From contig NZ_FOHV01000001.1 in the NCBI RefSeq assembly GCF_900111395.1, forward strand, positions 186,001-250,000: a stretch of DNA of 64,000 nucleotides. Direction: 5' to 3'. Shown piece by piece: positions 1-11,889 of this stretch (the stretch's first letter is position 1; each line of letters starts with the position of its first letter). Below the pieces are notes generated by a model, which saw only the letters and a list, made by a program, of their open reading frames with translations, ran no database searches and was not told the origin of the DNA. This DNA comes from Thorsellia anophelis DSM 18579 (GTDB taxonomy: Bacteria; Pseudomonadota; Gammaproteobacteria; Enterobacterales; Thorselliaceae). A program made the position numbers and the translations under genes.

Positions 1-348
<348 letters not shown>

Positions 349-365
349 GACTCAGGAGAATAGCA

Positions 366-1070
366 ATGGGTCAGAAAGTTCATCCAAATGGTATTAGACT
401 AGGCATTGTTAAGCAGTGGAACTCAACTTGGTACGCAGGTACTAAAGATTTCGCTGATAATGTAGACAGTGACTTTAAAGTTCGCCAATTTTTGATAAAA
501 GAATTAGCTAAAGCATCAATTTCACGCATTGTAATTGAAAGACCTGCTAAAAGCATTCGTGTAACTATTCATACAGCTCGTCCTGGTATCGTTATAGGTA
601 AAAAAGGCGAAGATGTAGAAAAATTACGTGCAGCTGTTAGCAAGATTGCAGGTGTACCTGCTCAAATCAATATTGCTGAAATTAAAAACCCAGACAAAGA
701 TGCAAAACTAGTTGCTGAAAGCATTGCTTCACAATTAGAGCGTCGTGTTATGTTCCGTCGTGCTATGAAGCGTGCGGTACAAAATGCAATGCGCATGAAT
801 GATGTCAAGGGTATTAAAGTTGAAGTGAGTGGTCGTTTAGGTGGTGCTGAAATCGCACGTACTGAATGGTACCGTGAGGGACGTGTTCCTCTTCACACGC
901 TAAGAGCTGATATTGATTATAATACTGCTGAAGCGCATACAACTTATGGCGTTATTGGTGTCAAGGTTTGGATCTTCAAAGGTGAAGTGTTAGGTGGTAT
1001 GGCTGAACTTGAACAAGCTGATAAACCAGCTGCGCCTCAACCGGCTAAGCCTCGCAAGAACCGTAAGTAA
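366..1070 (+). CDS. rpsC: 30S ribosomal protein S3
   Basis: S3 lies at the mRNA entry site of the 30S head and contributes to the ribosomal mRNA helicase activity. The 234 residues include the KH domain with its GxxG-type loop ([12 protein letters not shown], near residues 78-90) and the conserved C-terminal domain ([18 protein letters not shown]). The tail is Pro/Ala/Lys-rich. A CAGGAGAA ribosome-binding site precedes the ATG. It is part of the S10 operon between rplV and rplP. Confidence 0.98.
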   Translation: MGQKVHPNGIRLGIVKQWNSTWYAGTKDFADNVDSDFKVRQFLIKELAKASISRIVIERPAKSIRVTIHTARPGIVIGKKGEDVEKLRAAVSKIAGVPAQINIAEIKNPDKDAKLVAESIASQLERRVMFRRAMKRAVQNAMRMNDVKGIKVEVSGRLGGAEIARTEWYREGRVPLHTLRADIDYNTAEAHTTYGVIGVKVWIFKGEVLGGMAELEQADKPAAPQPAKPRKNRK

Positions 1071-1492
<422 letters not shown>

Positions 1493-1493
<1 letters not shown>

Positions 1494-1684
1494 TGAATAT
1501 AAAAGAATTGCGTGAAAAAAGTGTAGAACAGTTGAATGAAGAGCTTATTGAATTACTTCGTGAGCAATTCAGCTACCGCATGCAACTTGCAAGCGGTCAA
1601 TTGCAACAAACTCACTTATTGAGACAGGTTCGTCGAAATATTGCGCGTGTTAAAACAATTATTACAGAGAAGGCTGGTGTGTAA
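1493..1684 (+). CDS. rpmC: 50S ribosomal protein L29
   Basis: L29 is a small two-helix protein near the exit-tunnel rim and is part of the docking site for trigger factor and SRP. The 63 residues match the E. coli length and carry the family pattern [13 protein letters not shown] with a C-terminal [15 protein letters not shown]. It overlaps rplP by one base at its start and rpsQ by one base at its end, so translation is probably coupled along all three genes. Confidence 0.97.
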
Positions 1685-1941
1685 TGAGTCAAACAAATAT
1701 TCGTACACTTCAAGGTCGTGTAACTAGTGATAAAATGGATAAATCCATCGTAGTCGCAATAGATAGATTTGTAAAACATCCTGTCTACGGTAAATTTATC
1801 AGACGTACAACTAAACTTCATGTACATGATGAAAATAATGAATGCGGAATCGGAGATTTAGTAGAAATACGTGAATGCCGTCCAATTTCTAAAACTAAAT
1901 CATGGACTTTAGTCAATGTTGTAGCTAAAGCTATTATCTAA
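1684..1941 (+). CDS. rpsQ: 30S ribosomal protein S17
   Basis: S17 is a primary 16S rRNA-binding protein with an OB fold that assembles early in the 30S body. The 85 residues contain the family motif [20 protein letters not shown] and the segment [27 protein letters not shown]. It is the last gene of the S10 operon. A strong intrinsic terminator begins 16 bases after its stop codon. Confidence 0.98.
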   Translation: MSQTNIRTLQGRVTSDKMDKSIVVAIDRFVKHPVYGKFIRRTTKLHVHDENNECGIGDLVEIRECRPISKTKSWTLVNVVAKAII

Positions 1942-1957
1942 GTTAGCAAAACGATTT

Positions 1958-1998
1958 AAATAAGCGATTCATTATTTTAATGAGTCGCTTATTTTTTT
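1958..1998 (+). terminator. S10 operon intrinsic terminator
   Basis: An inverted repeat pairs AAATAAGCGA (1958-1967) with TCGCTTATTT (1985-1994), with further pairing of TCAT/ATGA inside, and runs into a seven-T tract. It lies directly after rpsQ, so the S10 and spc operons are probably separate transcription units here, as in E. coli. Confidence 0.9.
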
Positions 1999-2522
<524 letters not shown>

Positions 2523-2532
2523 GGAGCGGATA

Positions 2533-2847
2533 ATGGCATCTAAGATACGTCTTAATGATGAAGTTATCGTGATTACCGGTAAAGATAAAGGTAAACGCGG
2601 TAAAGTAAAACAAATGCTTGGTACAGGTAAAGTAATGGTTGAAGGTATTAATATGGTTAAAAAACACCAGAAACCTAACCCTAACCTAAACCAACCTGGT
2701 GGTATTATTGAAAAAGAAGCTGCTTTAGATATTTCTAATGTTGCACTTTACAATCACACTACAGGTAAAGCAGATCGTGTTGGTTTCAAGTTTGAAGATG
2801 GAAAAAAAGTAAGATTTTTCAAATCAAACAATGAAATCGTTAAGTAG
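2533..2847 (+). CDS. rplX: 50S ribosomal protein L24
   Basis: L24 is an early 50S assembly-initiator protein near the tunnel exit. The 104 residues start with a KOW motif ([18 protein letters not shown]) that binds rRNA. The segment [13 protein letters not shown] follows, as in the family. It lies ten bases after rplN and 30 bases before rplE in the spc operon. Confidence 0.98.
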   Translation: MASKIRLNDEVIVITGKDKGKRGKVKQMLGTGKVMVEGINMVKKHQKPNPNLNQPGGIIEKEAALDISNVALYNHTTGKADRVGFKFEDGKKVRFFKSNNEIVK

Positions 2848-2877
2848 TTTTTATTTTGAATTTATGGAGTAAGTAAG

Positions 2878-3417
2878 ATGGCGAAACTGCATGATTTTTA
2901 TAAAGACGAAGTGATAAAAAAACTGATGTCAGAATTTGGTTATCACTCTGTCATGCAAGTCCCTCAGATTAAAAAAATCACATTGAATATGGGCGTAGGT
3001 GAAGCAATTGTTGATAAAAAATTGCTTGAAAATGCGGCGGCTGATTTGACTGCAATCTCAGGTCAAAAACCCCTAATCACTAAAGCACGTAAATCAGTTG
3101 CTGGATTTAAAATACGTCAGGGCTATCCAATAGGTTGTAAAGTAACATTACGCGGTGAGCGTATGTGGGAATTCTTTGAAAGATTGGTAACAATTGCAAT
3201 GCCAAGGATTAGAGACTTCCGTGGACTTTCAGCTAAATCTTTTGATGGTCACGGTAATTACAGCATGGGTGTACGTGAGCAGATCATATTCCCTGAAGTT
3301 GATTATGATAAAGTAGATCGTATCCGTGGTCTTGATATTACAATCACAACTAGTGCTAAAAATGATGATGAAGGTCGCGCTTTATTAGCAGCATTTAATT
3401 TTCCATTCCGTAAGTGA
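2878..3417 (+). CDS. rplE: 50S ribosomal protein L5
   Basis: L5 binds 5S rRNA and contacts the P-site tRNA and the S13 bridge in the central protuberance. The 179-residue length matches E. coli. Family segments visible are [12 protein letters not shown], the loop [22 protein letters not shown] and the C-terminal [32 protein letters not shown] leader provides the ribosome-binding site. Confidence 0.98.
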   Translation: MAKLHDFYKDEVIKKLMSEFGYHSVMQVPQIKKITLNMGVGEAIVDKKLLENAAADLTAISGQKPLITKARKSVAGFKIRQGYPIGCKVTLRGERMWEFFERLVTIAMPRIRDFRGLSAKSFDGHGNYSMGVREQIIFPEVDYDKVDRIRGLDITITTSAKNDDEGRALLAAFNFPFRK

Positions 3418-3427
3418 GGCATAAAAA

Positions 3428-3733
3428 ATGGCTAAAAAATCTATGAAAGCTCGTGAAGCAAAACGTGCTGAGTTAGCTGAAAAATACTTTGCAAAACGTA
3501 TGGAGCTAAAAAAGCTGGTATCTGATCCAAAAACATCTGACGAAGAGCGTTGGGATTCTGTAATGAAATTACAAAGTCTTCCTCGTGATTCTAGTTTATC
3601 GCGTAAACGTAATCGTTGCCGTCAAACTGGACGTCCACACGGAATCGTGAGCAAGTTTGGATTGAGCAGAATTAAATTGCGTGAAGCTGCTATGCGTGGG
3701 GAAATCCCAGGCCTTAGAAAAGCTAGTTGGTAA
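3428..3733 (+). CDS. rpsN: 30S ribosomal protein S14
   Basis: S14 sits in the 30S head and binds late in assembly. The 101 residues correspond to the long form without the zinc-binding CxxC motifs, as in E. coli. The signature [10 protein letters not shown] and the C-terminal [10 protein letters not shown] are present. It lies ten bases after rplE and about 30 bases before rpsH. Confidence 0.98.
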   Translation: MAKKSMKAREAKRAELAEKYFAKRMELKKLVSDPKTSDEERWDSVMKLQSLPRDSSLSRKRNRCRQTGRPHGIVSKFGLSRIKLREAAMRGEIPGLRKASW

Positions 3734-3764
3734 TATTAAATATTAATCACGGGAGAAATACCTT

Positions 3765-4157
3765 ATGAGCATGCAAGATCCTATCGCGGATATGCTAACC
3801 CGTATCCGTAATGGTCAAGCAGCAGCTAAAGTTGCTGTCTTAATGCCATCTTCAAAATTAAAAGTTTCGATTGCGCAGCTTTTGAAACAAGAAGGATACA
3901 TTGAAGATTATAAAATTACAGGCGATACAAAACCTGAATTGGAAGTGACATTAAAGTACTTCCAAGGCAAACCAGTTGTTGAAAAAATTCAAAGAGTAAG
4001 TCGTCCAGGTCTTAGAATTTATAAGAGAAAAGACGAATTACCTAAAGTAATGGCCGGTTTAGGTATAGCGATTATATCTACATCAAAAGGCATCATGACT
4101 GATCGTGCCGCTCGCCAAGCTGGACTTGGTGGCGAAATCATCTGCTATGTCGCTTAA
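3765..4157 (+). CDS. rpsH: 30S ribosomal protein S8
   Basis: S8 is a primary 16S rRNA-binding protein of the central domain. In E. coli it also represses the spc operon by binding rplE mRNA. The 130 residues carry [18 protein letters not shown] at the start and the C-terminal signature [28 protein letters not shown] site precedes the ATG. Whether spc autoregulation is conserved was not established from the sequence. Confidence 0.98.
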   Translation: MSMQDPIADMLTRIRNGQAAAKVAVLMPSSKLKVSIAQLLKQEGYIEDYKITGDTKPELEVTLKYFQGKPVVEKIQRVSRPGLRIYKRKDELPKVMAGLGIAIISTSKGIMTDRAARQAGLGGEIICYVA

Positions 4158-4170
4158 TTAGGAGGAAATA

Positions 4171-4704
4171 ATGTCTCGTGTTGCAAAAGCACCTATTTTA
4201 ATTCCTGCTGGCGTAGAAGTTGTTGTTAACGGTCAGGAAATTTCTGTAAAAGGTAAAAATGGTACTTTAAATAGTACTATCAATAAATCAGTTAAAGTTG
4301 CAAAAGAAGAAAACCAAATCGTTTTCTCTCCAGTTGATGGAGCTACTGATGGTTGGTCACAAGCTGGTACAGCTAGATCACTTATCAACAACATGGTTGT
4401 TGGTGTGACTGAAGGTTTTACAAAAAAACTTCAATTAGTTGGTGTCGGTTATAGAGCAGCAATTAAGGGCAATAGTGTCGCTTTAACGGTCGGTTTTTCA
4501 CATCCAGTTGAGCATCCGCTACCAGCCGGTGTAAATGCTGAATGCCCTTCTCAAACTGAAATCGTTCTGAAAAGTAACGATAAACAACTTTTAGGTCAAG
4601 TCGCTGCTGATATTCGTTCATATCGCCGCCCTGAGCCTTACAAAGGGAAAGGTATTCGTTACTCGGACGAAGTTGTTCGCTCTAAAGAAGCTAAGAAAAA
4701 GTAA
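4171..4704 (+). CDS. rplF: 50S ribosomal protein L6
   Basis: L6 lies near the factor-binding site beside the sarcin-ricin loop. The 177-residue length equals E. coli. The two repeated domains are recognisable, and the C-terminal signature [13 protein letters not shown] is intact. An AGGAGG site lies just before the ATG. It is flanked closely by rpsH and rplR in the spc operon. Confidence 0.98.
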   Translation: MSRVAKAPILIPAGVEVVVNGQEISVKGKNGTLNSTINKSVKVAKEENQIVFSPVDGATDGWSQAGTARSLINNMVVGVTEGFTKKLQLVGVGYRAAIKGNSVALTVGFSHPVEHPLPAGVNAECPSQTEIVLKSNDKQLLGQVAADIRSYRRPEPYKGKGIRYSDEVVRSKEAKKK

Positions 4705-4713
4705 GGTGATACA

Positions 4714-5067
4714 ATGGATAAGAAAATTGCTCGGATTAAGCGTGCTACACGCACCCGCAAAAAAATTAAAGAGTTGGGGGCTACCCGTCTGGTTATTCAT
4801 CGTACCCCTCGCCACATGTACGCGCAGGTGATTGGACCAAATGGTTCTGATGTAATCGTAACTGCTTCGACTTTAGATAAAGAAGTTAAAGCTGCGATAC
4901 AGTACACTGGTAATATCAATGCAGCTGCTGCTGTTGGCGCCGCGATTGCGAAAAGAGCAATTGCAAAAGGCGTAACTGCTGTTGCTTTCGATCGTGCTGG
5001 TTTCCAATACCATGGTCGTGTGCAAGCACTTGCTGACGCTGCGCGTGAAGCTGGCCTTCAGTTCTAA
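4714..5067 (+). CDS. rplR: 50S ribosomal protein L18
   Basis: L18 binds 5S rRNA with L5 and attaches it to the central protuberance. The 117 residues include the basic N-terminus ([20 protein letters not shown]), the strand [16 protein letters not shown] and the C-terminal [21 protein letters not shown]. Nine bases separate it from rplF, and 12 from rpsE. Confidence 0.98.
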   Translation: MDKKIARIKRATRTRKKIKELGATRLVIHRTPRHMYAQVIGPNGSDVIVTASTLDKEVKAAIQYTGNINAAAAVGAAIAKRAIAKGVTAVAFDRAGFQYHGRVQALADAAREAGLQF

Positions 5068-5079
5068 GAGGATATCAAG

Positions 5080-5580
5080 ATGGTAAACAACGAGAAACAA
5101 ACAAGTGACCTGCAAGAAAAACTGATCGCTGTTAATCGCGTTTCTAAAACAGTTAAAGGTGGTCGTATCTTCAGCTTTACTGCTTTAACAGTAGTAGGTG
5201 ATGGTAACGGACGAATTGGTTTTGGTTACGGTAAAGCACGTGAAGTTCCAGCTGCAATTCAAAAAGCAATGGAAAAAGCACGTCGTAATATGATTTCAAT
5301 TTCAATCAATGATGGCACTTTATTTCACCCTGTTAAGGGAACTCATACAGGTTCGCGTGTTTTCATGCAACCTGCTCATGAGGGTACAGGTATCATCGCT
5401 GGTGGTGCAATGCGTGCGGTGCTAGAAGTTGCTGGAGTACGTAACGTACTTGCAAAAACTTACGGTTCAACAAATCCTATAAATGTAGTTAGAGCTACTA
5501 TGGATGCATTGGCTGCAATGAAATCACCCGAAATGATTGCTGCTAAACGCGGTAAGTCTATCGAAGATATAATCGGATAA
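5080..5580 (+). CDS. rpsE: 30S ribosomal protein S5
   Basis: S5 acts in decoding fidelity at the mRNA entry channel together with S4. The 166 residues contain the S5 double-stranded RNA-binding fold ([20 protein letters not shown]) and the conserved [19 protein letters not shown]. It is one residue shorter than E. coli S5. Spacing to rpmD is 16 bases with an AGGGGA site between them. Confidence 0.98.
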   Translation: MVNNEKQTSDLQEKLIAVNRVSKTVKGGRIFSFTALTVVGDGNGRIGFGYGKAREVPAAIQKAMEKARRNMISISINDGTLFHPVKGTHTGSRVFMQPAHEGTGIIAGGAMRAVLEVAGVRNVLAKTYGSTNPINVVRATMDALAAMKSPEMIAAKRGKSIEDIIG

Positions 5581-5596
5581 TAGATAGGGGATTGAA

Positions 5597-5776
5597 ATGT
5601 CAAAGACAATTAAAATAACACAGACTCGTAGTTCTATCGGTCGCTTACCTAAACATAAAGCAACCTTGATGGGATTAGGTCTACGTCGTATTGGTCATAC
5701 TGTAGAGCGTGAGGATACTCCTGCTGTGCGTGGTATGATTAATCAAGTGTACTATATGATTAAGGTAGAGGAGTAG
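5597..5776 (+). CDS. rpmD: 50S ribosomal protein L30
   Basis: This gene encodes 59 residues, the same as E. coli L30. The protein reads [20 protein letters not shown] at the start, with the family segment [21 protein letters not shown] in its middle. It lies in the expected spc position between rpsE and rplO, with an AGGGGATTGAA site before the ATG. The TAG stop is only three bases from the rplO start. Confidence 0.96.
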   Translation: MSKTIKITQTRSSIGRLPKHKATLMGLGLRRIGHTVEREDTPAVRGMINQVYYMIKVEE

Positions 5777-5779
5777 TTT

Positions 5780-6214
5780 ATGCGTTTAAATACTCTTTCT
5801 CCAGCTGAAGGTTCACGTAATAGTGAAAAAAGGCTCGGACGTGGTATTGGTTCTGGATTAGGTAAAACAGGTGGTAAAGGTCATAAAGGTCAAAAAGCAC
5901 GTTCTGGTGGTACAGTTCGTCGTGGATTTGAAGGTGGCCAGATGCCTCTTTATAGACGTTTACCTAAATTTGGTTTTACTTCACTAAGCGCTAAACTTTA
6001 TGCTGAAGTACGTTTGCACGAATTAGCATCAGTTGCTAACGAAGTAATCGATCTTGCAGCACTTAAAGAAGCTAACATAGTCGGTCTTAAAATTGAAACT
6101 GTTAAAGTGATACTTTCAGGTGAGATAACTAAACCTGTAACACTTAAAGGTATCGGTGTGACTAAAGGCGCACGTGCAGCAATTGAAGCTGCTGGTGGAA
6201 AAATTGAGGAATAG
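5780..6214 (+). CDS. rplO: 50S ribosomal protein L15
   Basis: L15 is a late-assembling 23S rRNA-binding protein. The 144 residues match E. coli in length. They begin [13 protein letters not shown] and continue into a Gly/Arg/Lys-rich extension ([19 protein letters not shown]) typical of the family, followed by the globular domain. It lies between rpmD and secY, with a GTAGAGGAG site overlapping the end of rpmD. Confidence 0.98.
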   Translation: MRLNTLSPAEGSRNSEKRLGRGIGSGLGKTGGKGHKGQKARSGGTVRRGFEGGQMPLYRRLPKFGFTSLSAKLYAEVRLHELASVANEVIDLAALKEANIVGLKIETVKVILSGEITKPVTLKGIGVTKGARAAIEAAGGKIEE

Positions 6215-6221
6215 TTAAAAA

Positions 6222-7547
6222 ATGGCAAAGCAACCAGGCTTAGAATTTCAAAGTGCTAAAAGTGGCATGCAAGAGTTAAAGCGTCGTTTATTTTTTGTTA
6301 TCGGTGCTTTGATTGTATTCCGTATTGGTTCTTATATACCTATACCTGGTGTTAATACAGCTGTACTAGCGCAATTAATGGATCAAAGTAGTGGCACTAT
6401 GCTTGACATGTTTAACATGTTCTCTGGTGGTGCTATGAGCCGTGCATCTATTTTTACGTTAGGAATTTTGCCATATATTTCTGCTTCAATTATCGTCCAG
6501 CTGTTAGGGGCGATAGTGCCTAGCCTTGCTGAATTAAAAAAAGAAGGAGAATCAGGTAAGAAAAAATTAACTCAATATACTCGTTTCGGTACCCTTATAC
6601 TTGCAACTATTCAGGCTGTTGGTATATCTGTAGGTTTACCTAATATGATAAATGGGTTGGTTCTAAATCCTGGTTTTTCTTTCTATTTTACTTCTGTAAT
6701 CAGTTTAGTTACTGGTACTATGTTCTTAATGTGGCTTGGTGAGCAGATTACGGAACGTGGTGTTGGTAATGGAATATCTATACTAATATTTGCTGGTATT
6801 GTTGCGGGATTCCCGCCAGCAATTGCACAAATATTAGAAATGGCAAGAGAAGACAGCTCTAATATCATTTTGGTTTTAGGCGTTGGTATTCTTGTTTTAG
6901 CTGTGACTTATTTTGTCGTCTTTATTGAAAGAGGTCAGCGCAGGATAGTAGTAAACTACGCTAAGCGACAAGAAGGTAGAAGAGTATATCAATCTCAGAC
7001 AACTCACTTGCCACTTAAAATTAATATGGCAGGCGTTTTGCCAGCAATTTTCGCAACAAGTATCATTTTATTTCCAGCTACAATTTCAACTTGGTTAGGA
7101 AGTAGTGCGAATTTTGGTTGGTTACAATATATTTCTTTAGCACTAGCACAAGGGAAGCCACTTTATATAATTTTACTTGCTTCAGCGATTATTTTCTTTT
7201 GTTTTTTCTATACAGCTTTAATGTTTAACCCAAGAGAAATCGCAGAAAATCTGAAAAAATCTGGGGCTTTTATTCCAGGTATCAGACCAGGCGAGCAAAC
7301 AGCTAAATATATCGATGCTATTACAGTAAGATTAACTTTAGTTGGTTCTTTGTATATTACGTTTATCTGTCTTGTACCAGATCTTATGAAAAGTTCATTT
7401 GGTCTACCATTTAATCTAGGTGGAACATCAATGCTAATTGTTGTAGTTGTTATCATGGATTTTATGGCGCAAGTTCAGTCGCTTCTTATGTCTACACAAT
7501 ATGGTCCAGCGCTTGAAAAAGCTAATTTAAGGAATTCTGGTCGGTAA
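6222..7547 (+). CDS. secY: preprotein translocase subunit SecY
   Basis: SecY is the central channel of the Sec translocon in the inner membrane, working with SecE/SecG and SecA or the ribosome. The 441 residues (443 in E. coli) contain ten predicted membrane segments. Visible conserved parts are the first helix and plug region ([11 protein letters not shown]), the [12 protein letters not shown] segment and the cytosolic loop [22 protein letters not shown]. Its position in the spc operon before rpmJ is the usual one. Confidence 0.98.
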   Translation: MAKQPGLEFQSAKSGMQELKRRLFFVIGALIVFRIGSYIPIPGVNTAVLAQLMDQSSGTMLDMFNMFSGGAMSRASIFTLGILPYISASIIVQLLGAIVPSLAELKKEGESGKKKLTQYTRFGTLILATIQAVGISVGLPNMINGLVLNPGFSFYFTSVISLVTGTMFLMWLGEQITERGVGNGISILIFAGIVAGFPPAIAQILEMAREDSSNIILVLGVGILVLAVTYFVVFIERGQRRIVVNYAKRQEGRRVYQSQTTHLPLKINMAGVLPAIFATSIILFPATISTWLGSSANFGWLQYISLALAQGKPLYIILLASAIIFFCFFYTALMFNPREIAENLKKSGAFIPGIRPGEQTAKYIDAITVRLTLVGSLYITFICLVPDLMKSSFGLPFNLGGTSMLIVVVVIMDFMAQVQSLLMSTQYGPALEKANLRNSGR

Positions 7548-7570
7548 AATCCGATTTCCGTGAGGTATAT

Positions 7571-7687
7571 ATGAAAGTAAGAGCTTCAGTAAAAAAATTA
7601 TGTCGTAATTGCAAAATTATTAAAAGACATGGTGTTGTAAGAGTTATCTGTAGTAGTGAACCAAAGCATAAACAACGTCAAGGTTAA
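7571..7687 (+). CDS. rpmJ: 50S ribosomal protein L36
   Basis: The predicted product is 38 residues ([20 protein letters not shown] at its start). Cys11, Cys14, Cys27 and His33 form the zinc ribbon of the zinc-binding form of L36. A GAGGTATAT stretch provides the ribosome-binding site. It is the last gene of the spc operon, 23 bases after secY. Confidence 0.96.
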   Translation: MKVRASVKKLCRNCKIIKRHGVVRVICSSEPKHKQRQG

Positions 7688-7694
7688 AAAAAGG

Positions 7695-7722
7695 TTGCAT
7701 ATTTTTGAAATCTTGGTATTGT
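7695..7722 (+). promoter_or_regulatory. possible alpha operon promoter
   Basis: TTGCAT (7695-7700) and TATTGT (7717-7722) are separated by 16 bases and lie between rpmJ and the stem-loop before rpsM. Neither box is strong, so this is a plausible rather than certain promoter for the rpsM-rpsK-rpsD-rpoA-rplQ unit. Confidence 0.35.
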
Positions 7723-7739
7723 GTTAGGCTTTTATAGTG

Positions 7740-7800
7740 ACAGCTAAACTTGAGTATCCTGAAAACGGGCTTTTCAGAGTTTAGCTGTATATTTTTTTAT
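7740..7800 (+). terminator. long stem-loop with U-tract between rpmJ and rpsM
   Basis: Perfect 11-base arms (7740-7750 and 7778-7788, ACAGCTAAACT and complement) enclose a second stem, CTGAAAA/TTTTCAG (about 7759-7777). A TATATTTTTTTAT tract follows. It looks like an intrinsic terminator of the spc operon. It also lies in the leader position of the alpha operon, where E. coli has the S4-binding pseudoknot, so an attenuator or autoregulatory role is possible. Confidence 0.65.
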
Positions 7801-7822
7801 ATTAAATTTTAAGGAGTGCACA

Positions 7823-8179
7823 GTGGCCCGTATTGCAGGCATAAACATTCCTGACCAAAAGCATGCTGTTATTGGTTTAATGTCAATATATGGCATCGGT
7901 AAAACTCGTTCTAAAGCAATTTGTGCTGCAGCGGGAATTTCTGAAAGCATTAAGGTCAGAGAGCTCAGTGAAGAGCAAATCGAAAAACTACGTGAAGAAG
8001 TAGCTAAGTACACTGTAGAAGGTGACTTGCGTCGTGAAGTTACTCTTAGTATTAAACGTTTAATGGATATCGGTTGTTATCGTGGTGTTCGCCATCGTAG
8101 AGGGTTACCTGTACGTGGACAAAGAACGAAAACCAACGCTCGCACAAGAAAAGGTCCACGTAAACCAATTAAAAAATAG
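7823..8179 (+). CDS. rpsM: 30S ribosomal protein S13
   Basis: S13 is in the 30S head and forms bridges B1a/B1b to the large subunit. The 118 residues match E. coli. Translation starts at GTG, preceded by AAGGAG at 7811-7816. The protein begins [14 protein letters not shown] and has the C-terminal [19 protein letters not shown] signature. The GTG start, with the stem-loop just upstream, fits a regulated first gene of the alpha operon. Confidence 0.98.
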   Translation: MARIAGINIPDQKHAVIGLMSIYGIGKTRSKAICAAAGISESIKVRELSEEQIEKLREEVAKYTVEGDLRREVTLSIKRLMDIGCYRGVRHRRGLPVRGQRTKTNARTRKGPRKPIKK

Positions 8180-8188
8180 TTAGGGTAA

Positions 8189-8584
<396 letters not shown>

Positions 8585-8614
8585 AATTTCGATTGGATTA
8601 TTGGAGAAATAACA

Positions 8615-9235
8615 ATGGCTAGATATCTAGGGCCAAAGCTCAAATTGAGCCGTCGTGAAGGCACTGATTTATTCCTTAAATCAGGTGTTAGAGCGGTCGA
8701 TACAAAATGTAAAATTGAACAAGCACCTGGCCAACATGGTGCTCGTAAACCGCGTCTTTCTGATTATGGTGTTCAACTAAGAGAGAAGCAAAAAGTTCGT
8801 CGTATGTACGGTATTTTAGAACGTCAATTCCGTAACTACTACAAAGAAGCAACTCGCCTTAAAGGTAATACTGGTGAAAACCTTCTTCAGTTGCTTGAAG
8901 GCAGATTAGATAATGTTGTTTACAGAATGGGTTTTGGTTCAACACGTGCTGAATCAAGACAACTTGTTAGCCATAAATCTGTTTTAGTTAACGGAAAAGT
9001 TGTTAACATACCTTCTTACCAAGTTTCACCTAATGACACGATTACGATTAGAGAAAAAAGTAAAAAACAAGCTAGAATTTTAGCTGCTCTCGAGTTAGCG
9101 GATCAACGTGAAAAACCAACTTGGATTGAAGTTGATTCTAGTAAAGTCGAAGGAATATTTAAGCGTAAGCCAGAACGTTCTGACTTATCACCAGATATTA
9201 ATGAGAGTTTAATTGTCGAACTTTACTCTAAGTAA
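8615..9235 (+). CDS. rpsD: 30S ribosomal protein S4
   Basis: S4 initiates 16S rRNA folding. In E. coli it is the translational repressor of the alpha operon. The 206 residues match in length, beginning [19 protein letters not shown]. They contain the S4 RNA-binding domain ([19 protein letters not shown], about residues 110-128). Since its known mRNA target lies in the leader upstream of rpsM, the stem-loop at 7740-7800 is a candidate site. Confidence 0.98.
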   Translation: MARYLGPKLKLSRREGTDLFLKSGVRAVDTKCKIEQAPGQHGARKPRLSDYGVQLREKQKVRRMYGILERQFRNYYKEATRLKGNTGENLLQLLEGRLDNVVYRMGFGSTRAESRQLVSHKSVLVNGKVVNIPSYQVSPNDTITIREKSKKQARILAALELADQREKPTWIEVDSSKVEGIFKRKPERSDLSPDINESLIVELYSK

Positions 9236-9265
9236 TGTAATACAGTTTGTTAAAGAGAGGACACA

Positions 9266-10255
9266 ATGCTGGGTTCTGCAACAGAATTTCTTAAACCACG
9301 ACTAGTTGAGATTGAACAACTCAGTTTAACTCATGCCAAAGTCACCTTAGAACCATTAGAGCGTGGCTTTGGACATACGCTTGGTAATGCATTGCGCCGT
9401 ATTTTATTGTCTTCAATGCCTGGATGCGCAGTCACAGAAGTCGAAATTGACGGTGTTTTGCATGAATACAGCACGAAAGAAGGTGTACACGAAGATGTTC
9501 TGGAAATACTATTAAATCTTAAAGGTTTAGCAGTTAATATTCATGGTAAGGATGATGTTATTCTTACATTGAATAAGTCAGGTGTTGGTCCTGTCCTAGC
9601 AAGTGACATCATGCTATCAGGTGATGTCGAAATTGCTCAGCCTGATCATGTTATTTGTCACCTAACGCAACCAGACTCTACATTGTCAATGCGAATCCGA
9701 GTTCAACGTGGTAGAGGTTATGTACCTGCTTCAGCTCGTTTACACATTGATGAAGATGAACGTCCTATTGGTCGTTTATTGATAGATGCTTCTTTTAGCC
9801 CCATTGAACGTATTTCTTACATCGTTGAGGCTGCTCGTGTTGAGCAACGTACTGATCTTGATAAATTAATTATTGAGATGGAAACTAATGGCACTCTCGA
9901 ACCTGAAGAAGCTATTAGACGTGCGGCAACAATTCTTGCTGAGCAATTAGAAGCATTTGTTGACCTACGTGATGTGCGTCAACCAGAGATTAAAGAAGAA
10001 AAACCTGAATTTGATCCTGTTTTACTGCGTCCTGTTGATGATCTTGAATTAACAGTTCGTTCTGCTAACTGTCTGAAGGCAGAATCTATTCACTATATTG
10101 GTGACCTAGTACAGAGAACAGAAGTTGAGTTACTTAAAACTCCTAATTTAGGTAAGAAATCGCTTACAGAAATTAAAGACGTGCTTGCATCGCGTGGGTT
10201 ATCTCTCGGAATGCGTCTAGAGAATTGGCCACCTGCAAGTATTGCAGAAGATTGA
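9266..10255 (+). CDS. rpoA: RNA polymerase alpha subunit
   Basis: The alpha dimer scaffolds RNA polymerase assembly, and its C-terminal domain contacts UP elements and activators. The 329 residues equal the E. coli length. The N-terminal assembly domain (roughly 1-235) includes [19 protein letters not shown]. The C-terminal domain (about 250-329) includes the DNA-contacting [10 protein letters not shown], with Arg, Asn and Lys retained. It lies in the alpha operon between rpsD and rplQ. Confidence 0.99.
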   Translation: MLGSATEFLKPRLVEIEQLSLTHAKVTLEPLERGFGHTLGNALRRILLSSMPGCAVTEVEIDGVLHEYSTKEGVHEDVLEILLNLKGLAVNIHGKDDVILTLNKSGVGPVLASDIMLSGDVEIAQPDHVICHLTQPDSTLSMRIRVQRGRGYVPASARLHIDEDERPIGRLLIDASFSPIERISYIVEAARVEQRTDLDKLIIEMETNGTLEPEEAIRRAATILAEQLEAFVDLRDVRQPEIKEEKPEFDPVLLRPVDDLELTVRSANCLKAESIHYIGDLVQRTEVELLKTPNLGKKSLTEIKDVLASRGLSLGMRLENWPPASIAED

Positions 10256-10291
10256 TTTGACTATTTATAGTCTTAAAAGAAGGATATAGTT

Positions 10292-10708
10292 ATGCGTCAT
10301 CGTAAAAGTGGACGTCAACTTAATCGTAATAGTAGCCATCGTCAAGCGATGTTTCGTAATATGGCTGCCTCATTGATTGAGCATGAAATCATTAACACTA
10401 CGCTACCAAAAGCGAAAGAGTTACGTCGTATTGTAGAACCATTAATTACACTAGCTAAAAATGATAGTGTTGCTAACCGTCGTATTGCATTTGCTCGTAC
10501 TCGTGTACCTGCAATTCGTGATAAGAATGGCAAAGTTGTGTTTGATGTCGTTATGAAATTATTTAACGACTTAGGACCTAGATTTGCTAACCGTCCTGGT
10601 GGTTACACTCGTATCTTAAAAGCAGGTTTCCGTGCTGGTGATAACGCTCCAATGGCTTACATTGAGTTTGTTGATCGTCCTGAGACACAAGAAACAGCAG
10701 CTGAGTAA
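10292..10708 (+). CDS. rplQ: 50S ribosomal protein L17
   Basis: L17 is a 23S rRNA-binding protein near the exit tunnel. The 138 residues start [20 protein letters not shown] and include [11 protein letters not shown], both family signatures. The C-terminus ([13 protein letters not shown]) is slightly longer than the 127-residue E. coli protein. It is the last gene of the alpha operon and is followed by a terminator. Confidence 0.98.
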   Translation: MRHRKSGRQLNRNSSHRQAMFRNMAASLIEHEIINTTLPKAKELRRIVEPLITLAKNDSVANRRIAFARTRVPAIRDKNGKVVFDVVMKLFNDLGPRFANRPGGYTRILKAGFRAGDNAPMAYIEFVDRPETQETAAE

Positions 10709-10727
10709 TTAACTCTAAGATTGAAAG

Positions 10728-10753
10728 TGCCCACTTATGTGGGCATTTTTTTT
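10728..10753 (+). terminator. alpha operon intrinsic terminator
   Basis: TGCCCAC and GTGGGCA pair around a four-base TTAT loop (10728-10745), followed by eight T residues. It lies 20 bases after rplQ. Confidence 0.92.
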
Positions 10754-10780
10754 GGTTTTTATTTTCCTAGAAAATTTCAA

Positions 10781-11773
10781 ATGAATTCATATCCATCCTA
10801 TCGCTTTTCCGTTGCACCTATGCTTGATTGGACAACACGCCATTGCCGAGTTTTTCATAGAATACTCACTAAAAATGCTCTGCTATATACAGAAATGATC
10901 ACGACTGGTGCTATTTTATATGGTAAATATGATCATCTATATTATAATAAAATTGAACACCCAATCGCGTTGCAGCTTGGTGGGTCATCACCGAAAGACC
11001 TTGCTCTATGCGCAAAAAAAGCTGAAGAATATGGGTATGATGAAATTAATTTAAATGTAGGCTGCCCTTCTGATCGTGTACAAAATGGTGCTTTTGGTGC
11101 ATGCTTGATGAAAGAGCCAGATCTGGTTGCTGAATGTATAGCTGAAATGAAATTAGCAACAAAAGTACCTGTCACTGTTAAGACAAGATTGGGAATAGAT
11201 GAATTAGACAGCTATGAATTTTTGACTGATTTTATTAGCAAAGTCCACCAAATAGGTGGGTGCAATCATTTTATTATCCATGCTAGAAAAGCATGGCTTT
11301 CAGGTCTTAGCCCTAAAGAAAACCGTGAAGTTCCTCCCCTTGATTATGAGCGAGTATACAGGCTTAAACGTGATTTTCCTGATTTAACAATTATTATTAA
11401 TGGCGGACTAAGTGATTTAAATATTGCTCATGACCAACTCAATTATGTTGATGGTGTTATGCTTGGGAGAGAAGCGTATCAAAACCCTTCCCTTTTGCTG
11501 CATGTTGATTCATTATTTTTTGGTGAATCTCCTGTTAATCCATCTAATTTACATGCACTCTCGGTCGAAAAAATTAGATCATTGTACCCATATATTGAAA
11601 ATGAACTTTCTCAGGGTAATAAGTTAGGTCATATTACTAGACATATGGTTGGATTATTTCAAGGGGCTAAAGGAGCTAAGCTATGGCGTCGGTATTTAAG
11701 CGAAAATGCTCATAAGGAGAACTCAGGTATTGAGGTATTAGTGGAAGCGCTAAAATACATTCAATTAGATTGA
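10781..11773 (+). CDS. dusA: tRNA-dihydrouridine synthase A
   Basis: DusA reduces uridines 20 and 20a in the tRNA D-loop using FMN and NADPH. The start at 10781 ([19 protein letters not shown]) is preferred because the longer reading frame would begin inside the upstream terminator. Family segments include the FMN-binding [16 protein letters not shown] and [20 protein letters not shown], which holds the catalytic cysteine. KTRLGID and [19 protein letters not shown] are also present. The 330 residues are close to E. coli DusA. It is probably monocistronic, with a hairpin at 11794-11822 after the stop. Confidence 0.95.
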   Translation: MNSYPSYRFSVAPMLDWTTRHCRVFHRILTKNALLYTEMITTGAILYGKYDHLYYNKIEHPIALQLGGSSPKDLALCAKKAEEYGYDEINLNVGCPSDRVQNGAFGACLMKEPDLVAECIAEMKLATKVPVTVKTRLGIDELDSYEFLTDFISKVHQIGGCNHFIIHARKAWLSGLSPKENREVPPLDYERVYRLKRDFPDLTIIINGGLSDLNIAHDQLNYVDGVMLGREAYQNPSLLLHVDSLFFGESPVNPSNLHALSVEKIRSLYPYIENELSQGNKLGHITRHMVGLFQGAKGAKLWRRYLSENAHKENSGIEVLVEALKYIQLD

Positions 11774-11793
11774 TTACAGTTATGTTTTACGTA

Positions 11794-11822
11794 ATTCCTA
11801 GCTGTTCGCTTATGCTAGGAAT
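11794..11822. repeat. hairpin after dusA
   Basis: ATTCCTAGC (11794-11802) and GCTAGGAAT (11814-11822) form a perfect nine-base stem with an 11-base loop. No T-tract follows, so it may be a weak or Rho-assisted terminator or an mRNA 3' end stabiliser. Confidence 0.5.
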
Positions 11823-11889
11823 AGGTGATAAAGTTTGTATTTGTAGGCTTTTTCATTGGAGGAGTTTTGTACAATATTAAAACTCAGGA

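Noticed and set aside
1612-1827. Minus-strand frame across rpmC/rpsQ
   Set aside because: It lies within two well-supported ribosomal genes in another frame and has no family similarity.
10721-10780. Longer dusA start at TTG 10721
   Set aside because: It would start at the alpha operon terminator and adds residues without family similarity; the ATG at 10781 fits DusA.
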